From: Pseudoalteromonas galatheae
GTDB lineage: Bacteria > Pseudomonadota > Gammaproteobacteria > Enterobacterales > Alteromonadaceae
Direction: 5' to 3'
Length of the DNA stretch: 64,000 nucleotides
Assembly: GCF_005886105.2 (NCBI RefSeq)
Contig: NZ_PNCO02000001.1
Location: forward strand, 2,601,001-2,665,000
The position numbers and the translations under genes were made by a program. Of the stretch, positions 27,750 through 35,501 are shown one piece after another. How positions within the stretch are numbered: the first letter of the stretch is position 1; every line of letters starts with the position of its first letter. The notes under the pieces were generated by a model. That model saw only the letters and a program-made list of their open reading frames with translations. It was not told the origin of the DNA and made no database searches.

Positions 27750-28304
27750 ATGAAAACCACAAAATCAATACTCATTATTTCGGTAACACTAGCTTTGAGT
27801 GCCTGCGTTGGCTACTCCAATGCAAATCCAACAGAGCCGCAAACACAAGGTAGCTACCAGCTTATCGCTTACCAAGACTGTAACCCAATAATCAAACACA
27901 CCATGGACGCCGAACAGGTTGCCGCATACAAAGTGCTCAAAGCAGCAGAGCTTGATATGTCAGCTTCTGAGTTACCAATGAAAGATATCGAAGACAAGCT
28001 CGCATTACTCAGCAAAGAAATGGAAGCCATTAGTAAAGAGGCTGTACAAGAAGACGACGATCAACTTGTGATCAATAAAGCACTACTGGCTAAACAAGAA
28101 GAAAAGGCCAAGCAGATTGAGGCGGTAATTGAAAGCCACGCTGCTAATTTTGATGCCATTGACGACTATGCAGAAAAAATCGAAGCGGCAGCAAATCGTT
28201 TTGATAAAGCTTTAAAACCCATAATCGGTGACTTAAAAGAGGTCAATATTAATATCATCGAACCCGGTGACACCCAGAGTGTCCAGTGTCTCGCTTCAAG
28301 CTAA
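27750..28304 (+). CDS. Lipoprotein of unknown function
   Basis: 184 residues starting at 27750 (GAGGTG upstream). The leader MKTTKSILIISVTLALSAC has a clear lipobox, so it is lipid-anchored. The mature part is helical, acidic and Lys/Glu-rich with a central coiled coil (about 70-150). No family was recognised. It stands alone downstream of the WYL operon. A longer reading from 27660 would hide the signal sequence and is rejected. Confidence 0.7.
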   Translation: MKTTKSILIISVTLALSACVGYSNANPTEPQTQGSYQLIAYQDCNPIIKHTMDAEQVAAYKVLKAAELDMSASELPMKDIEDKLALLSKEMEAISKEAVQEDDDQLVINKALLAKQEEKAKQIEAVIESHAANFDAIDDYAEKIEAAANRFDKALKPIIGDLKEVNINIIEPGDTQSVQCLASS

Positions 28305-28810
28305 GCAAGTTGAACTAACGAAATGGAGGAAAATATTCCTCCAACTGTATTTGCTCATTGCTGTTATCACCGTTTAGACAAATTGATATGGACTTTAGCT
28401 GGCTTGCGGGTGTGAGTGTTTTAACTCCTGTCACGATATGAGGAAAGTATATAGGTAGCGAAAAACCATATAACTTGCTATTCATATATAATGAATATGG
28501 ACACACCTTTTTACAAAAGAGGCAAGTGCTCTTTGACTAAATCTTTAAGTATCATGGAAAAGAAAGAAGCAAGTATCCCAGACTGGGTTAAAGATATCGA
28601 TATTGGAAGAGCAACAGAGAACCTCCTCATGGGACTTCTTGTTTAGACCTCAGCGAGTTAGGGATGAAGCCTTATCAATCTAGGCTGACAGTCACCGATT
28701 GAAAAACGGGTAACTGTCAGGTCAAGTCTGAGCTAGTACAAATTATGCTACGCAAGCTTCCTCTTCTGTATAAATGGCACTCTAACTACTGCAAAAACAG
28801 ACTTGAAAGT
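28305..28810. other. Gene-poor spacer with possible gene remnants
   Basis: 506 bases between the lipoprotein gene and a LysR gene. A 51-codon reading at 28491-28646 on the plus strand (contains EKKEASIPDWVKDIDIGRA) has no ribosome-binding site and could be a decayed gene fragment. No RNA gene or strong terminator was seen. It marks the beginning of a looser, accessory-looking stretch. Confidence 0.4.
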
Positions 28811-29716
28811 TCAATAGGTCCTAAGATAATTTACGAAGTTTTTGAGCACGAAGTCTCTAAACACTTTTATTCTCATAGGTTGATGTTTGTCCTGTAGATA
28901 GACTAGGGATAATGGCGTTGATTTAGGTTGCCAATATTCAAACACAGGCACTAAGCTTCCCTCATCACGCTCTTTTCTACAATAAATCTCTGGAACCCGA
29001 ATAATGCCATTCCCACGCAGTGCTGAGTAGAGCATTATTCTCCCATTTTTACATACAAGGTCACCTTTTACCGTTACTTCTTGAATAACTTGGGATTCAC
29101 TGTTTTTCAATGTCCAAGTATTCATACTTCCCACTATACATTTATGTTCAACTAAATCTTTCGGCTCGCTAGGCTGACCATATTGTTTTACGTACTCCGG
29201 GCTTGCATATATACCAATAGAAAGTTCGGTCAGCTTCCTTGCAATCAATGCTGAATCCGCTAACTCTCCCATTCTAAAAACAAAGTCAAATTCACCTGAA
29301 ACCAAATCAACTCTCCTGCTACTAAAATCGAGTAACACATTCATTTCAGGGTTTTCCTTCATAAAATCAGCGACCAATGGGCCAACAATATTTTCCCCTA
29401 TATACCCACCCACACAATTAATCTTTATTTCACCCGAAAGCTCGGTTGCGCTTTCCATCGCCCTGTCAATGGCATGTTCTATACCATTGAATGAACGTTT
29501 GCATTTTTCGTAAAAGAGTTCGCCAGATGGTGTTAGGTGTTGAGTACGTGTAGTCCTTACCAACAGACTGACACCTAGGTTAGCTTCTAGTTGAGATAAC
29601 TGTTTCGATACTTGTGAGCGAGAGCAAAGTAGCTTGGCAGCTGCTTTAGTAAAGCTTCCTTCTTCAACTAACACAATGAAGCTCTTAATATCAGAATAAT
29701 TAATGTCTCTCTTCAT
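28811..29716 (-). CDS. LysR-family regulator next to an SDR gene
   Basis: A 301-residue LysR regulator of the CrgA/DsdC-like type (SFTKAAAKLLCSRSQVSKQL helix-turn-helix; LLVRTTRTQHLTPSGELFYEK linker). The effector domain is complete. It is divergent from a short-chain dehydrogenase with 211 bases between starts and is the likely controller of that gene, a common LysR/SDR arrangement. Confidence 0.9.
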   Translation of the reverse strand: MKRDINYSDIKSFIVLVEEGSFTKAAAKLLCSRSQVSKQLSQLEANLGVSLLVRTTRTQHLTPSGELFYEKCKRSFNGIEHAIDRAMESATELSGEIKINCVGGYIGENIVGPLVADFMKENPEMNVLLDFSSRRVDLVSGEFDFVFRMGELADSALIARKLTELSIGIYASPEYVKQYGQPSEPKDLVEHKCIVGSMNTWTLKNSESQVIQEVTVKGDLVCKNGRIMLYSALRGNGIIRVPEIYCRKERDEGSLVPVFEYWQPKSTPLSLVYLQDKHQPMRIKVFRDFVLKNFVNYLRTY

Positions 29717-29927
29717 GTTTCATACCAAGTTGAGTTCAAGTCTATAATAACTATTCGATCCTTTTTGTAAACAGTAGTGTGAATTAGAAACTATATATCA
29801 TCAAAAAGATTTTGAATAGAATTTCTCCTGTAGCTTAAATAGTAAGTTTATTAATTCAAAAAAACATCATGAATAAAATTAGCGATGCTCAATACTTTGA
29901 ACATCATCTAATATGGAGAGAATGATA

Positions 29928-30647
29928 ATGAAAAAATTGGTTGTTATTACTGGCGCAAGCTCAGGTATCGGTGCAGCAATTGCCAAGCGTTTTAATGCAG
30001 CAGGTTATCCTTTACTATTAGTTGCGCGACGTATAGAAAAGTTAGAAGCGCTCAACTTATCCAACTGTTTATGTGAACAAGTTGATGTAACCGATAGAGA
30101 GGCTTTTTCTATAGTCATTGCAAAAGCTGAAGCACAATATGGTCCGGTCGAATGTTTAATCAATAATGCTGGAGTGATGCTACTTGGACAAGTAGACACT
30201 CAGGACAGTGATGAATGGCAAAAGATGTTTGACGTTAATGTGTTGGCCTTACTTGGCGGTATGCAAGCCGTTTTATCACCCATGAAGAAGCGTAATAGCG
30301 GAACTATCATCAATGTTAGCTCCATAGCCGGTCGAAAGACTTTTAGCAATCATGCCGCATACTGTGGAACTAAGTTTGCCGTTTCTGCAATATCTGAAAA
30401 TGTAAGAGAAGAAGTTGCAGACTTTGGCGTGCGTGTTTCTACAATTTGTCCGGGTGCGGTGGAAACAGAGTTATTGAGTCATACAACGTCTGACGACATA
30501 AAAGATGGTTATGAAGACTGGAAGCAAACGATGGGAGGAGCATTAGTTGCTGATGATATTGCTCGTGCAGCGCTGTTTATTCAAGAGCAACCTCAACAAG
30601 TTTGTATTCGTGAGTTATTAGTTGCAGCAACTCGCCAGCAGCCTTAA
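29928..30647 (+). CDS. Short-chain dehydrogenase/reductase
   Basis: A 239-residue classical SDR: Rossmann glycine motif TGASSGIGAAIAKRF near the N-terminus, NNAG (CLINNAGVML), catalytic Ser (NVSSIAG) and the Y-x3-K motif YCGTK. It should be an NADP(H)-dependent cytoplasmic oxidoreductase; the Arg pair after strand two (VARRIEK) supports NADP preference. The substrate is unknown. The start at 29928 has GGAGAG 7 bases upstream. A strong terminator follows at 30726-30753. Confidence 0.9.
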   Translation: MKKLVVITGASSGIGAAIAKRFNAAGYPLLLVARRIEKLEALNLSNCLCEQVDVTDREAFSIVIAKAEAQYGPVECLINNAGVMLLGQVDTQDSDEWQKMFDVNVLALLGGMQAVLSPMKKRNSGTIINVSSIAGRKTFSNHAAYCGTKFAVSAISENVREEVADFGVRVSTICPGAVETELLSHTTSDDIKDGYEDWKQTMGGALVADDIARAALFIQEQPQQVCIRELLVAATRQQP

Positions 30648-30691
30648 ACACTCATTAAGCGATATCCGTACAAAGTAAAACGCTGACATAT

Positions 30692-30701
30692 ATGGACGCT
30701 C
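30692..30701 (+). repeat. Subterminal inverted repeat, left copy
   Basis: ATGGACGCTC, exact inverse of the copy at 32175-32184. Flanking bases differ (TAT... on this side). Chance occurrence of a 10-base match in these two short non-coding ends is a few percent, so support is good but not final. Confidence 0.55.
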
Positions 30702-30725
30702 TGCTGCTGTCAAGTAATACTCATC

Positions 30726-30768
30726 CAACAAGGTTGTTTTAACAGCCTTGTTGCTTCTTTTATTTATC
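30726..30768 (+). terminator. Rho-independent terminator downstream of the SDR gene
   Basis: CAACAAGGTTGTT pairs with AACAGCCTTGTTG (one G.T pair) over a tiny loop, followed by CTTCTTTTATTT on the plus strand. It is a textbook intrinsic terminator 80 bases after the SDR stop. It falls just inside the left end proposed for the insertion sequence, so either the element carries it or the proposed left end is wrong. Confidence 0.75.
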
Positions 30769-30829
30769 TCTCATTTACTATTTGTATGTATTGATAAACA
30801 GTCACTTTGAGTCACCCTAAATAAGGTGC

Positions 30830-31076
30830 TGCTCTGACATATATTCGGGCTTAACTGACTTTCAGCGCCCCTAATGAGTTTCGAACCTAGCCACCCAAAA
30901 AGTAGAATACACCCACGCGGCATTGAATGCCTTGCCTATAACGGGTTTAACTAGGTAGGTTTGACCTTTTGTTCATCGTTATGTTTACAGCAATGAGAAT
31001 ATGGCTATCAAGGGCTCATAAACACCCACTCGGGCTCGAGGCCCTTGTCACGACCGGGCTCCTTAATAGCCATAAT
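30830..31076 (-). ncRNA. Candidate IS1111 guide (seek/bridge) RNA region
   Basis: Structured non-coding sequence directly after the transposase stop. ATGGCTAT (31001-31008) pairs with ATAGCCAT (31066-31073); inside it CAAGGGCTC (31009-31017) pairs with GAGGCCCTTG (31038-31047, one bulge). A second hairpin, GGCATTCAATGCC, lies further on (minus strand). In IS1111-group elements the targeting RNA is encoded in this position and orientation. RNA boundaries cannot be set from sequence alone. Confidence 0.45.
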
Positions 31077-31081
31077 TTGAG

Positions 31082-32113
31082 TCATGATTGCGCCTCACTT
31101 TGTGTATATTGGGCTTTATAAGGTTCATTTCTTTGTAGCAATATCCACATTAAGCGAGCCAATCGGTGGGCCGTGGCCACCACCGCTTTATTTTTACCGC
31201 GACGTTCTACCAATGCGTTGATCCATTTGTTTAAATCATCCTGCTTTTTGTGCGCATGATTGACCACTGTACGGGCACCATGAATGAGTTGTTTTCTTAG
31301 ATAACGATCACCTCGTTTGGTGATCCCTCCCATCTTCTTGGTTTCACCCGAAGCATATTGACGTGGTGTGATCCCAAGCCACACAGCCAACTCCTTTTTA
31401 TTAGAAAATGCTTGCCCTTTATCTATTGTGGCACTCAATGCCGATGCGTTGATAATCCCAATTCCGGGGATGGATTGGATAATTTGAGCAGCTTGGCTCT
31501 GTTCATTAAACTGCTTAAATTGTGCCTCTACATTTTTAATATTGGCGTCTAACTTTTGCATTTCTTCATAAACGTCTCTGAGGAGTAGATTTAAAGCTCC
31601 ATGTAAATTACGGTTGAGCAGATCAGCAATGGTTGCACGAAAAGACTTTAAGCTCTTCTTGATGACGATGCCAAATTCAAGTAACAAACCACATGTTTGG
31701 TTGATGCAGGCAGTTCGATTATGTATGAGCCGTTCCCGATAACGATGTAGTGCTAGGATTGCTTGTTGATGCTCTGTTTTTACAGGAACAAAGCGAATGT
31801 TAGGTCGAAGGCTCGCTTCATAAATCGCCATACAATCATTTTTATCGTTTTTATTGCCACGGACAAAAGGGGTAACATGTTGCGCAGGGATAAGCTGAAC
31901 TTGGTGCCCAGCTTGTAAGCAGCAGCGCCCCCAATAATGAGACGTTGAGCATGATTCCATAACAACATTACAAGCAGGTAATTGGGTCAATGTTTGCAAG
32001 AGCTTTGCTCTATCTAACCTTCTGGAAAAACATTTATTACCTTGCTTATCAAACGATAAAAGTTGGAATACATTTTTTGCTAGATCAATTGAAAGCGTGC
32101 TAACGTTATTCAT
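31082..32113 (-). CDS. IS110-family DEDD transposase (IS1111 group)
   Basis: A 343-residue RNA-guided DEDD recombinase. The RuvC-like N-terminal domain shows SIDLAKNVFQ (first Asp), NVVMESCSTSHYW (Glu) and GNKNDKNDCMAI (paired Asp). The C-terminal Tnp_20 domain has the SIPGIGIINASAL helix-hairpin segment and the conserved-serine region near ITPRQYASGETKKMGG. ATG at 32113 has TTAGGAGAG 5-12 bases upstream and matches the family start. No internal stop or frameshift, so the element may be active. Confidence 0.92.
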   Translation of the reverse strand: MNNVSTLSIDLAKNVFQLLSFDKQGNKCFSRRLDRAKLLQTLTQLPACNVVMESCSTSHYWGRCCLQAGHQVQLIPAQHVTPFVRGNKNDKNDCMAIYEASLRPNIRFVPVKTEHQQAILALHRYRERLIHNRTACINQTCGLLLEFGIVIKKSLKSFRATIADLLNRNLHGALNLLLRDVYEEMQKLDANIKNVEAQFKQFNEQSQAAQIIQSIPGIGIINASALSATIDKGQAFSNKKELAVWLGITPRQYASGETKKMGGITKRGDRYLRKQLIHGARTVVNHAHKKQDDLNKWINALVERRGKNKAVVATAHRLARLMWILLQRNEPYKAQYTQSEAQS

Positions 32114-32492
32114 GATGGACTCTCCTAATAACTGTGTTTGCAACTATCAGTTTGGCGCATTGACGCCGATTTGGGAGCGTCCATCTCATCACCCACCATT
32201 ATTGCCACTGAAGTTTGAGGTGGGTGTCCGATTGACATTATCTGATTTAACTACTTTATGGGCTTCCAATTTAACTTCTATGCTCTATTGAGTTAAGTCT
32301 ATACGTTGTTGGACTCATCGCTTTAAGTCGCAATAGCCATTGGAAAACAGAAACACCATAAATCATAGTTTTGGTGCGCATTTTGCTCTATATATTTGCT
32401 TGCAACTTGGAAGGGATCTCAATACCTCACGCAAGCAACCCAAATTGCGGTAGGAAACTACCCATTCATTTTTTACTAAGGAGTAGAGCAAA
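32114..32492. other. IS short end plus gene-poor flank
   Basis: Contains the transposase leader and right inverted repeat (to about 32190). Directly outside is a hairpin, CACCCACC (32190-32197) with GGTGGGTG (32219-32226), perhaps the insertion target. The rest to 32492 shows no gene. Confidence 0.45.
32175..32184 (-). repeat. Subterminal inverted repeat, right copy
   Basis: GAGCGTCCAT on the plus strand, the inverse of 30692-30701. It lies 62 bases upstream of the transposase start, a usual distance for the short end of an IS1111-group element. Confidence 0.55.
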
Positions 32493-33242
32493 ATGAAAAA
32501 ACTGTTAACCTCAGGCGCTTTTATTATCACCTGCGTTCTAAGCGGTTTTGCACACGCCAACGATATCAATCCGCAATTACAAGCAAAGCTAGATGAAGCA
32601 AATTACTTATATGAGTCTGGCCGCTATCGAGAAGCGTTAGATATCATTCATTGGCTTGATAAGAAGGGGGTGGCAATTGACCACGATTTTTATCCAGTGC
32701 GTTTAGGCACACTTTTGCCGCTCTGGAAAAGATTATCCTCAACATACAACCCTGCGCGAACTAGTTATAATTCAAAGTTAAAAGTCACCATTTTTAATAC
32801 GATTAATAACCCTCAAAATTGCACGAGTTATGACGACACGCAAGTAATGCTCGATATCAATGGCAGCTATGATGAGTTTATTACTTTACTAGAGAATAAA
32901 GAAGTTGATTACCCGAAGGTGTGGCAGCGTTGCTGGGATCAAGCTAGTACGTTAGCAGCAGTGGAACATGCTTCAAAACCGCTAATCGAGTCATACTTAG
33001 TTGACTTATCTGATCACTTTGACTCTCATTTTGTGCCATTAATTGATGGCTTATACATACAATGCTCAGATTATGATGGTGATGAAGAAACGGAGTGTCA
33101 AGACGGCGTCAAAGACTATCTCATGGGTATCTCTTTATCATACCAAAATGCGGCTATGATCCATTATGGGCTATCAGAGGCAGGGAGTATAGGTGGATCG
33201 ACCTTAAAGCTACTTTTAAAGTGGCAAAACTTAGAACTTTAA
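32493..33242 (+). CDS. Secreted or periplasmic protein of unknown function
   Basis: 249 residues with a signal peptide (1-23, SGFAHA) and AAGGAG 8-13 bases before the ATG. A TPR-like helix pair (LDEANYLYESGRYREALDII, about 32-51) follows the signal; paired cysteines (CTSYDD, RCWDQ, IQCSDYDGDEETECQDG) suggest disulfides in the periplasm. No known family was recognised. It lies right of the insertion sequence in a gene-poor stretch, with a hairpin after the stop. Confidence 0.65.
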   Translation: MKKLLTSGAFIITCVLSGFAHANDINPQLQAKLDEANYLYESGRYREALDIIHWLDKKGVAIDHDFYPVRLGTLLPLWKRLSSTYNPARTSYNSKLKVTIFNTINNPQNCTSYDDTQVMLDINGSYDEFITLLENKEVDYPKVWQRCWDQASTLAAVEHASKPLIESYLVDLSDHFDSHFVPLIDGLYIQCSDYDGDEETECQDGVKDYLMGISLSYQNAAMIHYGLSEAGSIGGSTLKLLLKWQNLEL

Positions 33243-33956
33243 TTTCACAAACTAACTAACGTGAAAGCGCGGGGATCTCCCTGCGCTGCAAGCTTCACAC
33301 CCTATTCCTTCAAGCACTATATTACATTTATCGTTGTTGTTTTATTCACAATGACTTCGCACTTATATGTGCCTTTTACCCCCCAACCTTCTTTGTGAGA
33401 TTACTTATACATTTAATTACCGGTAAATACCTACAAGCAGCATCACTAAAGTGGTTGGCAATAAAACATCGAGATGCCAAAGAAGAGCCCTGCAGTTTAT
33501 CCAAACGAACATACACCGAACTAACTCGAACATCCAAGACAACAGATTGACGTGCTTTGAATGTGCTTTGCCATAATCCCACTATTCTTACTATTGATAT
33601 ATTGAAAAGCAACGAAGAATCTAAACGCTGACACTTAGCATTATTCGTAGCTAAACCCTTGGATGTGTCGAAGTTAGTGGTGATTGCCTGACCCATATAA
33701 TATCAGGATAGTTACATTCAAAATAACGAACTCGTTTTTAGATGGCAATTTTAAAGCATAGTGCTCTAGCAAAAGATACAAATTATGCTCCGCTATAGCC
33801 TTCAAGACAGGCTACTGCGTTGTATGTTTTAGTGTATTAAATCAGATACAAAGTATGTTATGTTCGTTCATGCTAGCCTCAGCTGTTTAACTATTCAACA
33901 AATTAATTATGGCTTTGCTTTATATTAAGCTAACCCACAAAAAAGAGAAGGCGAGC
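33243..33956. other. Gene-poor spacer with a hairpin
   Basis: 714 bases. A 10-bp stem AGCGCGGGGA/TCCCTGCGCT (33266-33287, loop TC, one G.T pair) follows the secreted-protein gene but lacks a T-tract. A 106-codon minus-strand reading (33376-33696) has no ribosome-binding site or recognisable content and is not called. The short motif ACAAATTATGCT at 33779 also occurs at 28739. Confidence 0.4.
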
Positions 33957-34004
33957 ATGGTGTGGGGGTCATTGTATCTATATATTTCGGAGGGTCGGCA
34001 GTGA
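33957..34004 (+). CDS. 15-codon leader ORF overlapping the next start
   Basis: ATG at 33957 (GAAGG 6-10 bases upstream) opens MVWGSLYLYISEGRQ and stops at TGA 34002-34004, which overlaps the GTG start of the next gene (GTGA). This is the geometry of translational coupling. Its stop region also contains the GGAGG site for the next gene. It may be a real leader or a chance reading. Confidence 0.35.
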   Translation: MVWGSLYLYISEGRQ

Positions 34005-34288
34005 ATGATATTGAAAAGAATAAGTTAATCAAAACAAGCTGGGATTTACATAGTTTGGTAGAAAATAGCTACCTTGACAATCCCGCTACCAAAGGCGATG
34101 AAGAATGGCTAGAAAAACAGCGTATTCTGCTAGCTGACATGACCATTCATTTATTACAAACAGCTATTAAGCCAGGTAACATAGAGCTTGATAAATTAAA
34201 AAATAACCTGCACTCCATTCTAACAATCACAGATCAATTTTTACCCCACTCAGGGCTTAAAGAAGCAACAGAGAAACTTTACAAGTAA
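34001..34288 (+). CDS. Small helical protein of unknown function
   Basis: A 95-residue, mostly helical, cytoplasmic protein (NDIEKNKLIKTSWDLHSLV; LEKQRILLADMTIHLL; LDKLKNNLHSILTIT). GTG at 34001 has GGAGG 7 bases upstream, better than the longer reading from 33962. It could be a small immunity-like or regulatory protein, but no family is recognised. A+T-rich and isolated, in the accessory stretch. Confidence 0.5.
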   Translation: MNDIEKNKLIKTSWDLHSLVENSYLDNPATKGDEEWLEKQRILLADMTIHLLQTAIKPGNIELDKLKNNLHSILTITDQFLPHSGLKEATEKLYK

Positions 34289-34463
34289 ATATATAAAAAC
34301 ACTGAATCTATTAGAACTATTTTTAGTAGGTAATTTACATAAGCAACACTCAAACCGATCTGGTTTAAAATTGAAAAAACAGTTTAAATAACATTTTTGT
34401 TGAAAAAAATATAAAACCAACATAAAATTCAAAATGTCAAAATTTAAATTAAAGGATTTATAT

Positions 34464-34901
34464 ATGAAAAGTATAGTTAATGTTATTATAGCTCTTATTC
34501 TTTTGACTTCGTTTTCAAGTTTTGCTGGTAGTGGTAAAGCCATAGTACCACTATGGAGCGCAGGACCAAACCATCATACTTTTATTGATATTTCAAATAT
34601 TACTGATAACTCACTATACGTCGAGCTCACAGTGTACCGACGTTCAGGTGATGTTGTGCCTAGTTCAAACCTTACTTTTGACAATATTAATGCATCGACT
34701 GGAGAAATTGCTCCTAATAACACAGGCTATATACTCGTTTCAGGTTTTTCCCATGAAGAATATGGTTACGCCACGATTTCATGGAAAAATAAAAATGGCG
34801 ATGATGTAGTTGGTCTAGTTTCCCAAGGTGTAAGAGTAATAAATCCAAATGGAAATCGTGCCGAATATGCTGTTATTGTAAATAATGGTATGCCATTCTA
34901 G
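34464..34901 (+). CDS. Small secreted beta-rich protein
   Basis: 145 residues with a signal peptide (1-21, SFSSFA). The mature chain is beta-rich (IVPLWSAGPNHHTFIDISN; SLYVELTVYRR; YATISWKNKNGDDVVGLVS; YAVIVNNGMPF) and resembles small exported beta-sandwich proteins, without a recognised family. The start is ATG 34464 with AAAGGA upstream. Low G+C compared with its core-genome neighbours. Confidence 0.6.
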   Translation: MKSIVNVIIALILLTSFSSFAGSGKAIVPLWSAGPNHHTFIDISNITDNSLYVELTVYRRSGDVVPSSNLTFDNINASTGEIAPNNTGYILVSGFSHEEYGYATISWKNKNGDDVVGLVSQGVRVINPNGNRAEYAVIVNNGMPF

Positions 34902-35501
34902 AATAAGCCTCAGTAGCTTTGATTAAAACTGGCAGTTACTTTTGCTAAGTTTAGTAGCTGCCATCCTACATTTCATTTCAACCAAAATAAGCATAGAAAC
35001 TACACAAACATTTTTTCTACCACTTGATTGCTCTACAACTAATTTCTCTTCGAGATAAACTTTTACCCTTGCGTTATTTTGCTTCTTAGTTGCGCTTAAT
35101 TTTCAGCTTTACTATCGCAAAAAAAATCAAAAATAACGTATTAGTATTACTGTGGTTTGGTTTTCTGTTGTAGTCATGTTTTACACTTGATTATAGCGAT
35201 AACAGCCGATTTTATTTATTGCACTACTGATACTTTTGCATATTGAGCAAATGACAGGACAATTCTGGCTTGTGCTTAATACCGTGTTTGTCGCTGCAAG
35301 ATATTGGCTCAGCTACGAGCACATACTAGTCAGTAATTTACGGTTGCGAACCCTATTGTTTCGGTTAAGTAGCTTTTGCTTGTTTTTTGCCTGGTTTAGC
35401 TTCTTGTTCGACAAAGTGTAAAAAGTCTCAGATTAAAGGGTTTTACACTGGCTAAGTTACGCACAAGTTTGTTACATTAACTACAACAATAACCTTAGGT
35501 T
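34902..35501. other. Gene-poor spacer
   Basis: 600 bases before the diguanylate cyclase. A 61-codon hydrophobic reading at 35236-35421 starts at TTG without a ribosome-binding site and is not called. No RNA, terminator or repeat was recognised. Confidence 0.4.

Larger units (their letters stand above)
30688..32190 (-). mobile_element. IS110-family (IS1111 group) insertion sequence
   Basis: About 1.5 kb with one DEDD transposase gene and non-coding ends. A 10-bp perfect inverted repeat, ATGGACGCTC, lies at 30692-30701 and, inverted, at 32175-32184. Subterminal repeats of this size outside the gene are the mark of the IS1111 group. About 380 non-coding bases follow the transposase stop, containing strong secondary structure, where this group encodes its guide (seek/bridge) RNA. 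End positions are approximate; no target duplication is expected for this family. A plus-strand terminator inside the left end makes that border less certain. Confidence 0.7.

Noticed and set aside
28491..28646. 51-codon reading containing EKKEASIPDWVKDIDIG
   Set aside because: Amino-acid composition is plausible, but no ribosome-binding site and no known family; recorded only as a possible remnant.
30870..30900. tRNA-like TTCGAACCTAGCCACC segment
   Set aside because: Resembles a T-arm end, but no acceptor, D or anticodon stems can be formed; belongs to the IS non-coding end.
33376..33696. 106-codon minus-strand reading
   Set aside because: No initiation signal, no recognisable domain, lies in a non-coding gap.
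35236..35421. 61-codon hydrophobic plus-strand reading
   Set aside because: TTG start without ribosome-binding site; hydrophobicity probably follows from T-rich DNA.
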